DNA of 6,299 nucleotides from MGBC114844 sp910585855 (lineage in GTDB: Bacteria; Bacillota; Clostridia; Lachnospirales; Lachnospiraceae): NCBI GenBank assembly GCA_965646165.1, contig CBFFYP010000129.1, positions 1 to 6,299 on the forward strand, written 5' to 3'. Positions 1-6,293 of this stretch are shown one piece after another. Within the stretch, counting starts at the first letter, position 1, and the number at the start of each line of letters is the position of its first letter. A program made the position numbers and the translations under genes. A model generated the notes under the pieces. The model was given only the letters and a program-made list of their open reading frames with translations, made no database searches and was not told the origin of the DNA.

Positions 1-57
1 GAACTTCTAACTTTTTTCCAAAGTCACTGCAGGCTGCCCACCGTTTTCGAATCTGGC
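1..57 (-). repeat. Left edge copy of an inverted repeat pair
   Basis: This segment matches the reverse complement of 6236-6293. The core, 29-57 against 6236-6264, agrees at 28 of 29 bases, the only difference being position 41. The outer part (1-28) is looser but keeps an A-rich run and ends in the same seven bases (GAAGTTC on the minus strand). Read outward on the minus strand, the core can encode ARFENGGQPAV, but no start or gene context supports translation. The copies face outward at the two extremes of the window. They may be ends of a composite element or two copies of a dispersed multicopy repeat; the sequence alone cannot decide. Confidence 0.75.
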
Positions 58-154
58 TGTTTCTTGACCCCGGAACAAAAGAAGAATTACATCCAATCTT
101 TGCGAAATACTTATTCTGTAAGAAAACATCATTTCTTCCGTGATCCAACTAACA

Positions 155-255
155 GCAAGAGGCGGTTTGCTCCTGTCCTTTGCCTGCGACTTCGGAGAAC
201 GGTTAGAAAGTCTTGGGCTTCTGTGGAAACACCTAGAATTTTTTGCATATCCTGC
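155..255 (+). repeat. Left arm of large imperfect palindrome (shorter repeat copy)
   Basis: Bases 155-187 are a perfect 33-base inverted match to 447-479. Similarity continues imperfectly to 223 (against 412). It resumes near 226 (AAACAC, then a T-run and GCATA) and runs into the central hairpin. This copy lacks about 117 bases present in the right arm, between the shared CTTCTG and AAACAC motifs, so it is an internally deleted copy of the same repeat. Possible short reading frames across it are explained by the repeat and show no protein-like features. The stretch 58-154 between the edge repeat and this arm shows nothing I can name. Confidence 0.8.
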
Positions 256-278
256 TTCCATGCAGGGTATGCAAAAAA
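239..278. repeat. Central hairpin of the palindrome
   Basis: Stem arms 239-255 and 262-278 are 17 bases each with one mismatch (a G-U pair is possible on one strand), closed by the six-base loop TTCCAT. The outer stem is a T-run opposite an A-run, with GCATA next to it. This is the meeting point of two convergent repeat copies. It could act as a bidirectional transcription stop, since each strand has T-rich sequence near a GC-containing stem. Confidence 0.8.
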
Positions 279-479
279 AGGGGCGTGTTTAGCCCGGAGG
301 ATAGAGAAGAGGATACCTTGCGGATAGTAAAATCCTTCCTTACACCAATTACGTTTCGCCTGTGGTGAGGGCGAATTGCGCCCCGGTTCGTCTGGTTGGA
401 TGAATCGAAATCAGAAGCCATAGACTTTCTTACCGTTTGGAGCGGAGCAGGCAAAGGACAGGAGCAAACCGCCTCTTGC
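262..479 (-). repeat. Right arm of large imperfect palindrome (longer repeat copy)
   Basis: This is the fuller copy of the repeat also seen at 155-255, in opposite orientation. It shares the perfect 33-base block (447-479), the imperfect extension to 412, and the end motif around 273-290. The extra 117 or so bases include a GGGCG/CGCCC hairpin (369-373 with 379-383, loop AATTG). The segment looks more GC-rich than the AT-rich genes to its right, which suggests a different origin or selection for RNA structure. No supported protein is encoded; a 98-codon frame on the minus strand at 233-529 has no RBS or recognisable domain. Confidence 0.75.
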
Positions 480-530
480 GTCCGGTGAAAGTCAAAGCCA
501 ACTCTTTCCGGCAGCATCCTAATCTTCAAA
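272..530 (-). ncRNA. Candidate structured RNA on the minus strand (tentative)
   Basis: Read on the minus strand from about 530 to 272, the longer repeat copy contains several local helices: GGAC...GTCC with inner GCAA/TTGC across 455-482, and GGGCG-loop-CGCCC at 383-369. It ends in a GGGC/GCCC hairpin followed by seven T residues, the usual shape of an intrinsic terminator. Conservation with the second copy at 155-255 is at nucleotide level and crosses reading frames, which fits RNA or DNA function better than protein. I cannot assign a known RNA family by eye, and no promoter was identified. A mobile or MITE-like repeat is an equally good explanation. Confidence 0.3.
273..295 (-). terminator. 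Possible intrinsic terminator, minus strand
   Basis: On the minus strand, GGGC (295-292), a seven-base loop and GCCC (284-281) form a short GC-only stem. One base later comes a run of seven T (279-273). The stem is only four pairs, so it is weak alone, but the hairpin at 239-278 lies directly downstream. It would end transcripts coming leftward from about 530. Confidence 0.4.
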
Positions 531-655
531 AAACCAGTTTTTTTCCATAAAAATATCAGAATAGTAAAAAAATCACTTTGGAAATATCATGGAAATGGGT
601 AATTTTATAAAAATTTTACTTTGTAAGTTTATCCTGTTTGGAACAGTGAAGATTC

Positions 656-684
656 TTGAATTTACAGTAGAAAAGTGGTATGAT
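656..684 (+). promoter_or_regulatory. Sigma-A promoter of the Rpn-family gene
   Basis: A -35 box TTGAAT (656-661) and a -10 box TATGAT (679-684) are separated by 17 bases. A TG at 676-677 gives an extended -10 (TGG-TATGAT). Transcription would begin around 690-692, leaving a leader of about 24 bases before the ATG at 715. Because the predicted start site lies downstream of the alternative ATG at 589, it argues for 715 as the translation start. Confidence 0.7.
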
Positions 685-714
685 AAAACTACCAAACACA
701 GAAAGGATTACAGT

Positions 715-1632
715 ATGGGAAATATTTATGATGGGGTATTCCGAACAATTTTGAATGATTGCCGAAGGCTGATTATTCCCATAATTAATGAAATTTTTGG
801 GGAAACTTATACAGGGGAGGAAGAAATTCGTTTTTTTCCCAACGAACATTTTTTAGATCAGCAGAACGAGGCAGATAAAGAGCGGATTACGGATACGAAT
901 TTTACGGTTTTCGGGGAAATGCCAAAGAAATATCATATAGAGTGTGAAAGCAGTCTGCCAGACGGGAAAATTATGATAAGGCTTTTTGAATACGACGCAC
1001 AGATAGCGCTTGACGAGGGCGAGGTCACGGAAGAAATACTGACTGTGACATTTCCTAATACAGCGGTTTTGTACCTACGGACTTACAAAAAAACACCAGA
1101 CAAAATGAAATATGTGATTGTTGCACCGGGCGGAACAGTTCAGTACGATGTGCCAATTATGAAGGTACAGACCTATTCACTGGATGATATTTTTGAAAAA
1201 GGTCTGCTGATGCTGATTCCGTTTTATATTTTTTCACATGAAAAAGGTCTTCCAGAGTATAATAGTAATGGGCAGAAACTGGAAGAATTGAAGGCAGAGT
1301 ATCAGAAAATTTTAGAAAGGCTTGATGAACTAGAACAGCAGGGAGTGATCGGGGCGTTTGACAAGCGGACAATTATAGAACTTTCGGGTGATGTGATTAA
1401 AGAGATTGCGCAGAAATACGAGAATGTGCAGAAGGGTGTAGGTGATATGATGAGCGGAGCATTAATTGAAACGAGTGCAAGAAGATTAAAAAATGAAGCT
1501 GAAAATGAAACGAAAAAGAAAACAGCACTTAGGATGCTGAAAATAGGAAAACTGACAATTGAGGAAATTGCAGAATGTTCTGAACTCAGCGTGGAAGAAG
1601 TAGAACAGCTTGCAGGACTTCAAACAGTGTAA
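715..1632 (+). CDS. Rpn-family / PD-(D/E)XK nuclease 'putative transposase'
   Basis: A 305-residue protein of the Rpn (recombination-promoting nuclease) / PD-(D/E)XK transposase-like family; members studied in E. coli are DNA endonucleases that raise RecA-independent recombination. It opens with MGNIYDGVFRTIL. The nuclease core runs to about residue 120: Asp60 in ERITDTNF, then YHIECESS with Glu76 and Glu78, then RLFEYDAQIAL (about 89-99). Family members commonly have Gln where Glu78 stands here, so the last motif position is unusual. The middle (about 140-175) is the conserved SLDDIFEKGLLMLIPFYIF segment. About 178-200 is charged and probably helical, and the C-terminus (about 281-302) looks like a small helix-turn-helix. 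The 715 start has GAAAGGA (701-707) seven bases upstream and a promoter just before it. The ATG at 589 would lie upstream of the transcript. The gene appears intact. Its operon link to the next gene is doubtful. Confidence 0.85.
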   Translation: MGNIYDGVFRTILNDCRRLIIPIINEIFGETYTGEEEIRFFPNEHFLDQQNEADKERITDTNFTVFGEMPKKYHIECESSLPDGKIMIRLFEYDAQIALDEGEVTEEILTVTFPNTAVLYLRTYKKTPDKMKYVIVAPGGTVQYDVPIMKVQTYSLDDIFEKGLLMLIPFYIFSHEKGLPEYNSNGQKLEELKAEYQKILERLDELEQQGVIGAFDKRTIIELSGDVIKEIAQKYENVQKGVGDMMSGALIETSARRLKNEAENETKKKTALRMLKIGKLTIEEIAECSELSVEEVEQLAGLQTV

Positions 1633-1740
1633 ATGGCAAAGTAGAATAAAAATTTTATATTGCAGCCTTAAAGCAGGGAAATAACTGATGATTCAGATTT
1701 GTTTCTCTGTTTTTTTGTGATAATTCAATGTTTTCAAAAG

Positions 1741-3279
1741 TATCGCTATCTAACGTCAGCTTTTGAACGTCCGGCATTTCAGCAGATGTTAGAGGATATT
1801 AGAACAGGGAAAGTGAATTGCATAGTAACCAAGGATTTATCTCGTTTTGGAAGAAATTATATTGAAGTAGGGAAATATATTGAGAAGATATTTCCCTATT
1901 TAGGTGTTCGTTTTATTGCAATCAATGACAACTATGACAGTATAAGCAATGAGGTATATAGGAATAATCTTTTTGTTTCTTTTAAGAATCTGATTAATGA
2001 TGCTTATTGCAGAGATATTAGTATTAAAATTCGAAGCAGTTTGGAAGTAAAAAGGAAAAGAGGGGATTTTGTAGGATCTTTTGCTCCTTATGGCTATCGA
2101 AAATCAGAAACGGATAAAAATAAGCTGGAAATAGATGAGGAAGCAGCACAGGTGGTACAGTCTGTTTTTCGGCTGTATCTGCAAGGAAACAATGCATATA
2201 AAATAGCGGAAAAATTAAATAAGAAAAATATTCTTACACCGATGGATTATAAGAAAGAGAACGGCAGTGCATTTTATACGGGGTTTAAGAGGAATTTGAA
2301 GAGCCAGTGGACACATATGCAGGTACTTCGTATTTTAGAAAATCCTGTATATATCGGAAGATTGGTTCAGGGAAAGGAAACTACACCTAATTATAAAGTA
2401 AAAAAGAAAGTAAAGTGTGATCAAAGCAAATGGAGTCAGGTGGAGAATACTCATAAAGCGATTATTCCGTTGATTGATTTTCAAAGTGTGCAGGAGCAGC
2501 TAGAGATGGATACAAGGACAGGAACTGCAAAAGAAAAGGTATATTGTTTGTCTGGAATTGTAAAGTGCGGTGACTGTGGGGCAAATATGGTTAGAAAGAC
2601 AATTCCATCTGGAAAAAGAAAATTTATTTATTATGTATGTGGAAGTCATAAAGGGAATAGAGATATCTGCAGTTCTCATAGCATCAATGCAGAGGTTTTA
2701 GAGGAAAGTGTATTGATATTGTTAAATCATCAGATTAGGAATGTAGCGGATTTCGAGCAGATTTTTGGGAAAGTGAATATTAGGCAGATTCAACAGGAGG
2801 AGATGGATAAAAGAAGCAGACAGGCTGCAAAGAAAAAGGAAGAAATGCAGAGATATCATCATATGTATATGGATTTATATGAAGATTATAAAGAAGGATT
2901 ACTTACGGAGGAGGAATATTTGGAACTGAAGGAAATCTATGAAAAATGTATGCAAGCAGCAGAGCAGATATTAGAAACAATAGCAGCAGAGAGGGTATTT
3001 TTTGAAAAAGAGCAGAGAAATTTATATGATCAGATAAATAAATTTAAGAAATATAGGTATCTGAAATGTTTGTCGAGGGAAGCGGTTATTTTTTTAATAA
3101 AACAGATACTTGTCTATGAAAAAAAGAAAGGGGAGTGTTATCCGAGAGTAGAAATACATTTTAAATATGCGGATAAGTTTCAGGCATTTTTCGATATGGC
3201 TAAAGAACGATATAAGAAAGAATTACATAAGAAAGATCTGCACAGGAAAAAGGAGGAACCATATGGCGAGGACAAGTAG
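1741..3279 (+). pseudogene. Large serine recombinase 1, 5'-truncated (catalytic serine lost)
   Basis: This is a large serine recombinase of the TndX/TnpX/CcrAB type that has lost its first 60 or so residues. Clear homology starts around 1741-1755 (TSAFERPAFQQM, matching SGTNFERPAF of the family). It continues with KDLSRFGRNYIEVGKYIE, which keeps the two conserved arginines of the resolvase fold. Then follow the DNA-binding 'recombinase' domain, a zinc ribbon (VKCGDC ... YYVC ... DIC), a long coiled coil with LYEDYKEGLLTEEEYLELKE, and the normal end (LSREAVIFLIKQILVYE). The YxRLSxxD segment with the nucleophilic serine is absent, and not found elsewhere upstream in the window. The open frame extends to a TTG at 1699, but that adds a hydrophobic stretch unlike resolvase and has no RBS; the ATG at 1786 has none either. 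If translated it could bind DNA or partner recombinases but not cut. The stop overlaps the start of recombinase 2 by 17 bases. Confidence 0.85.
3251..3256 (+). promoter_or_regulatory. Ribosome binding site deciding the recombinase 2 start
   Basis: A perfect AGGAGG lies six bases before the ATG at 3263, inside the end of recombinase 1. The same frame is open back to 3167, but those extra 32 codons overlap recombinase 1 and have no RBS, so 3263 is chosen. Confidence 0.9.
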
Positions 3280-4774
3280 AAAGAAGGAAAAAGCTGCAAA
3301 ACAGCCGAAAACTTTTATTATGAAGACAGCATTATATGTTCGTTTGTCTAATAAAGATAATGGCGGCAAAAGTGAAGATGGAATAGAGAATCAGCTTGCG
3401 CTGTTATTGGATTTTATAAAACAGTTTGAATGTATGGAAAATCTTTCAGAGAGTATGTCTGAACTATCGGTTAAAAAAATTGAGAGTATAGAAATTTATA
3501 TGGATAACGGGCAGACAGGGACTGATTTTGAAAGACAAGGATGGAAACGCATGATGGAGGATGTGAAAAAAGGCAGGATTAATTGCATTATAGTAAAGGA
3601 TTTATCCCGATTTGCAAGGAATTATTTGGAGGCAGGGGAGTATTTGGAAGAAATATTTCCCTTTCTGGGTGTACGCTTTATTGCTATTAATGATCACTTT
3701 GATAGTGCAGGTGAAATCTATCAGAAAAAGGAATGGATGACAGAATTGAAAAATCTGGCAAATGATTATTATTCAAGGGATTTGTCAAAAAAAATTTTGT
3801 CGGCGTTTTGGACAAAGGAGGAACAGGGACAGTTTATAGGCAGCAAAGCTCCGTATGGATATATTTTGAAAAATAATAAATATAGGATAGATCCGCCTGC
3901 AGCAGAGGTTGTAAGACGTATTTTTGAGATGAAAATGCAGGGAATGAGTGCTTATAAAATTGCAGATATATTTAATCAGGAAGGGATTCCATCTCCTAGC
4001 AGATATGCAGGGGAGCAAGGAATAAAAAAATATAAAAACTGCAGTCATATTTTATGGCAGCAGGAGGCAGTCAGCCGGATTTTGTACAATAGAGCTTATA
4101 TAGGGGATTTGGTGCAGGGAAAATATAATTATTCTGTCTATTCTAAGGAAAGACGTGGAAAAAGAGGGGAAGATACATGGAAAATCCTAGAAGGAACACA
4201 TCCGGCGATTATTGATAGGGCAGTGTTTCAGAAAGTGCAAGAAATGAAAGAAAAGAATCGAAAAATATGGAAAGACAGGCAGGGCGGATTGGGTTATGAA
4301 AATGTACTGAAAGGGATTTTAGTATGCGGGATTTGTCATCATGCGATGCGGAGAAATAAGGATATAAGAAATGGAAAAGTAAAGTATTATTTTTTCTGCA
4401 GTTCTGCTTATTCGCAGATAAAGTGCAGTACATCTTCGATTGCTGACTATAAAATTTTGGATATGGTATTAAAACAGATAAAACTGCAGATAGATTTTGC
4501 TGTAAAAAGCGGGGAGTTTTTAGAACAATTAAAAAAATCAGATAGCAGTTTTGCAGTTTATAGACAGAAAAGGAAGAAAATGGAGCAGATAAGGGAAGAA
4601 AACCGCTGGTTGAAAGTTTTTTTGGATTTTAAGGATGCAAAAGAGCTTACAAGGGAAATGGCAGTAAGTTTGTTAGAGAAAATAGAAGTCTATGAAGAGA
4701 AAAGAATCCATATTAAGTTTCGATTTCGAAAGGATGAGAATAGTGGCAGAGCAGTTTTTGGTCAAATATCTTAG
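3263..4774 (+). CDS. Large serine recombinase 2, catalytic residues intact
   Basis: A 503-residue serine site-specific recombinase that would cut and rejoin DNA at attachment sites through a serine-DNA link. The resolvase domain (about 20-160) contains ALYVRLSNKD, with Arg27 and nucleophile Ser29. It also has DNGQTGTDFERQ (Gln where Pro is usual) and VKDLSRFARN with Arg116 and Arg119. The recombinase DNA-binding domain follows (about 190-325; SKAPYGY, YKIADIFNQEGIPSP, TWKILEGTHPAII). A zinc ribbon uses Cys355, Cys358, Cys379 and Cys388. The region after it is short: charged helix 421-450 passes straight into ELTREMAVSLLEKIEVYEEKRIHIKF, lacking about 50 residues of the coiled coil seen in recombinase 1. 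The basic N-terminal tail (1-20) is unusual but follows a perfect RBS. The gene overlaps recombinase 1 by 17 bases and recombinase 3 by 32 bases, suggesting translational coupling. Confidence 0.93.
   Translation: MARTSRKKEKAAKQPKTFIMKTALYVRLSNKDNGGKSEDGIENQLALLLDFIKQFECMENLSESMSELSVKKIESIEIYMDNGQTGTDFERQGWKRMMEDVKKGRINCIIVKDLSRFARNYLEAGEYLEEIFPFLGVRFIAINDHFDSAGEIYQKKEWMTELKNLANDYYSRDLSKKILSAFWTKEEQGQFIGSKAPYGYILKNNKYRIDPPAAEVVRRIFEMKMQGMSAYKIADIFNQEGIPSPSRYAGEQGIKKYKNCSHILWQQEAVSRILYNRAYIGDLVQGKYNYSVYSKERRGKRGEDTWKILEGTHPAIIDRAVFQKVQEMKEKNRKIWKDRQGGLGYENVLKGILVCGICHHAMRRNKDIRNGKVKYYFFCSSAYSQIKCSTSSIADYKILDMVLKQIKLQIDFAVKSGEFLEQLKKSDSSFAVYRQKRKKMEQIREENRWLKVFLDFKDAKELTREMAVSLLEKIEVYEEKRIHIKFRFRKDENSGRAVFGQIS
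4729..4734 (+). promoter_or_regulatory. Ribosome binding site favouring a GTG start for recombinase 3
   Basis: AAAGGA sits eight bases before GTG 4743. The alternative ATG at 4734 overlaps this motif, leaving no usable spacing. The ATG at 4692 has no purine-rich site at proper distance and would add 17 residues encoded inside recombinase 2. Confidence 0.55.
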
Positions 4775-5957
4775 GCTTTCCGTAGAGGATGGAGATATTG
4801 TGTCAAATGATAGGAAAACAGAGAGTAACAGCATTAGTCATCAGAGAGAATTAATTACACGATATATCCATGAAAAACAAATTTATCCTGCTGCACAGTC
4901 ATTAGAATTTGTGGATGACGGATATAGTGGAACAAATTTTGACAGACCGGCGGTGAAAGAAATGTTGTCATTGGTCAGAGAGGGAAAAATATGCTGTATT
5001 ATTGTGAAAGATTTTTCTAGATTCGGGAGAAATTATTTGGAAGTGGAGGATTATTTAGAGCAGATTTTCCCTTTTATGGGAGTTCGATTTATTGCAGTCA
5101 ATGATGGATATGACAGTAATGATTATATAGGAACTACAGGAGGGATAGAGGTTGCCTTTAAAAATATTCTTTATGATATGTATAGTAGAGATTTGTCTGA
5201 AAAAATCTGTTCATCGTTGTTGATAAGAAGAAAAAGAGGAGATTTTATCGGTTCAAAAGCACCATTCGGCTATCGGTTTTCTGATAATAAGAAGGTTTTG
5301 GCAGTGGATGAAGTGGCTGCAGGATATGTGAAACGGATTTTTGAACTGGCTTGTAAAGGGTGTGGGACTGGAAAAATAGCGAAATTATTAAACAGCGAAA
5401 AAATACCGACACCCGGACAGTATAAGAACCAAAAGAAGCTGCAGTATCATATTATGGATGGGAAAGGCTATTGGAACAGCAGGAAGGTTCGAAAGATTTT
5501 GCAAAATAAGGTATATTTTGGAACTGTTGTAAATGGAAAGACCAAAGCAACAGAGATTGGAAGCAGTCGTTTTAAGCAAGTACCGGATAAAGAACAAATC
5601 TGTGTTTCCGATAGGCATGAAGCAATTATTACTGAGCAGGAATATTTGCAGGCATTAGAGGTACTAAAAAATAATGGATGCCAGAAAGAGAAAAAGCACA
5701 TTTCAAAACAGGAAAGTGTATTGCTTGGGGAACTGCGGCGTGAAAGTTGTAAAAGAAATGACGAGCAGTTAAAGAAGATATATTTTGAACTAAAACAGAA
5801 ACAGGATTCATTAAAAATAAAAAAACAGTATCTCTATGAGCAATATAAAGAAAATCAGATAGAACGTAAAATTTATTTAAACAGAGTAGAAGCATTAAGG
5901 GAGGAAGAAAACAGATTAAACGGGCAGATTCAAAAGATAGAAAAAGAAAGAGAGTAG
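4743..5957 (+). CDS. Large serine recombinase 3, lacking zinc ribbon and C-terminal end
   Basis: A 404-residue (from GTG 4743) serine recombinase, about 100 residues shorter than its neighbour. The catalytic domain is complete: VKYLRLSVED with Arg11 and Ser13, TESNSISHQRELI, FVDDGYSGTNFDRP (57-69), and KDFSRFGRN with Arg93 and Arg96. The recombinase domain follows (about 160-300; GDFIGSKAPFGYRF, GKIAKLLNSEKIPTPGQY, VSDRHEAII). After about residue 315 the CxxC...C...C zinc ribbon is missing and the chain goes directly into a lysine/glutamate-rich predicted coiled coil (335-404). It then stops, without the LTRE...IEVYE...IHIKF end of recombinase 2. There is no visible frameshift and the reading frame is clean, so this may be a stable architecture of the third member of such triads rather than decay. 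As last gene of the cluster it abuts the presumed integration junction. Confidence 0.9.
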   Translation: MAEQFLVKYLRLSVEDGDIVSNDRKTESNSISHQRELITRYIHEKQIYPAAQSLEFVDDGYSGTNFDRPAVKEMLSLVREGKICCIIVKDFSRFGRNYLEVEDYLEQIFPFMGVRFIAVNDGYDSNDYIGTTGGIEVAFKNILYDMYSRDLSEKICSSLLIRRKRGDFIGSKAPFGYRFSDNKKVLAVDEVAAGYVKRIFELACKGCGTGKIAKLLNSEKIPTPGQYKNQKKLQYHIMDGKGYWNSRKVRKILQNKVYFGTVVNGKTKATEIGSSRFKQVPDKEQICVSDRHEAIITEQEYLQALEVLKNNGCQKEKKHISKQESVLLGELRRESCKRNDEQLKKIYFELKQKQDSLKIKKQYLYEQYKENQIERKIYLNRVEALREEENRLNGQIQKIEKERE

Positions 5958-5995
5958 GATAAGGAAAAATGGTTAGTCTTTATTTAACAGCATCA
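5958..5995. other. Candidate attachment-site junction (attR-like)
   Basis: Recombinase 3 ends at 5957 and peptidase-like coding sequence is recognisable from about 5996 (YGEKVKAYLIRGA). The element/host junction should therefore lie between them. Large serine recombinases share only about 2-3 bases between partner sites, so the exact crossover cannot be read here. No copy of this segment was noticed elsewhere in the window, so the other junction must lie outside it or have been lost. Confidence 0.35.
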
Positions 5996-6118
5996 TATGG
6001 AGAGAAAGTAAAGGCATATTTGATTCGAGGGGCACGGCATCTGCCCGGATATGAAGTGTGGCCAAATCCTCAGTTAGGGTGGGGCGTGTTATGTTTGAGA
6101 GATAGTTTACCGATATGA
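5969..6118 (+). pseudogene. C-terminal fragment of an S8 (subtilisin-like) peptidase
   Basis: A 49-codon frame whose second half reads VKAYLIRGARHLPG, then WPNPQLGWGVLCLRDSLP. It resembles the end of Firmicutes S8 peptidases of the Csp type, where a KxYLIRGA(R/K) segment is followed by YPNxxWGYG and the final helix. The catalytic Asp, His and Ser of a subtilase lie further upstream in the family and are absent here, so this fragment has no protease activity. An in-frame stop (TAA, 5960-5962) lies just upstream, so the frame does not continue into recombinase 3. AAGGA (5961-5965) precedes the ATG by only three bases, so it may or may not be translated. The simplest reading is that the recombinase element integrated into the 3' part of a peptidase gene, leaving this tail next to its right end. 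Identification rests on motif memory. Confidence 0.65.
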
Positions 6119-6235
6119 TTGGTAAGGAAAATGAATGAGATAAGTGAGTCCAAGTTGCCATATAAATCATTCCTTTCTAGAGATCCAATCATTACGTTCT
6201 GATTATCTTTTGGCTTTGGATAATGGAGGGAGGAC
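6119..6235. other. Non-coding or unassigned stretch
   Basis: After the peptidase-like stop there is no convincing gene. A 23-codon frame (6131-6202, MNEISESKLPYKSFL...) begins after a weak AAGGA. A 50-codon GTG-started frame (6144-6296) runs into the edge repeat. Neither has a recognisable domain. They may be the beginning of the gene downstream of the peptidase, broken by the edge repeat. Confidence 0.4.
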
Positions 6236-6293
6236 GCCAGATTCGAAAACGATGGGCAGCCTGCTGTTCCGGTTTCCAAAAAGCAAGAAGTTC
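6236..6293 (+). repeat. Right edge copy of the inverted repeat pair
   Basis: Inverted partner of 1-57. Bases 6236-6264 match 57-29 with one difference. The outer half (6265-6293) is 29 bases against 28, with several differences but the same A-run and final GAAGTTC. Its outward reading frame would give ARFENDGQPAV, differing from the left copy by G to D. The last six bases of the window lie outside it. Confidence 0.75.

Noticed and set aside
7..261. 84-codon minus-strand frame ending in ARFENGGQPAV...
   Set aside because: The shared peptide with the right edge follows from a near-identical 29-base DNA repeat. No start or RBS is supported.
64..327. 87-codon plus-strand frame in the left repeat region
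   Set aside because: No RBS or domain. It lies across the palindrome, and its conserved part corresponds to a different frame in the other copy, so the conservation is of nucleotides, not protein.
233..529. 98-codon minus-strand frame in the left repeat region
   Set aside because: No recognisable domain or RBS; explained by the longer repeat copy and its RNA-like structure.
589..714. ATG 589 as start of the Rpn-family gene (42 extra residues)
   Set aside because: It lies upstream of the predicted transcription start, lacks an RBS, and the family begins at the MGNIYDG-type segment encoded from 715.
1640..1665. AAAATTTT symmetry as a terminator after the Rpn gene
   Set aside because: The stem is only A/T and short, with no GC core or following T-run.
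1699..1740. TTG 1699 as genuine start of a full recombinase
   Set aside because: The 14 hydrophobic codons gained do not resemble resolvase, there is no RBS at proper distance, and the catalytic serine is still missing.
3167..3262. ATG 3167 as start of recombinase 2
   Set aside because: The added codons are just the overlap with recombinase 1 in another frame; the perfect AGGAGG points to 3263.
5388..5895. Minus-strand frames inside recombinase 3
   Set aside because: Shadows of a well-supported gene; no domain or RBS.
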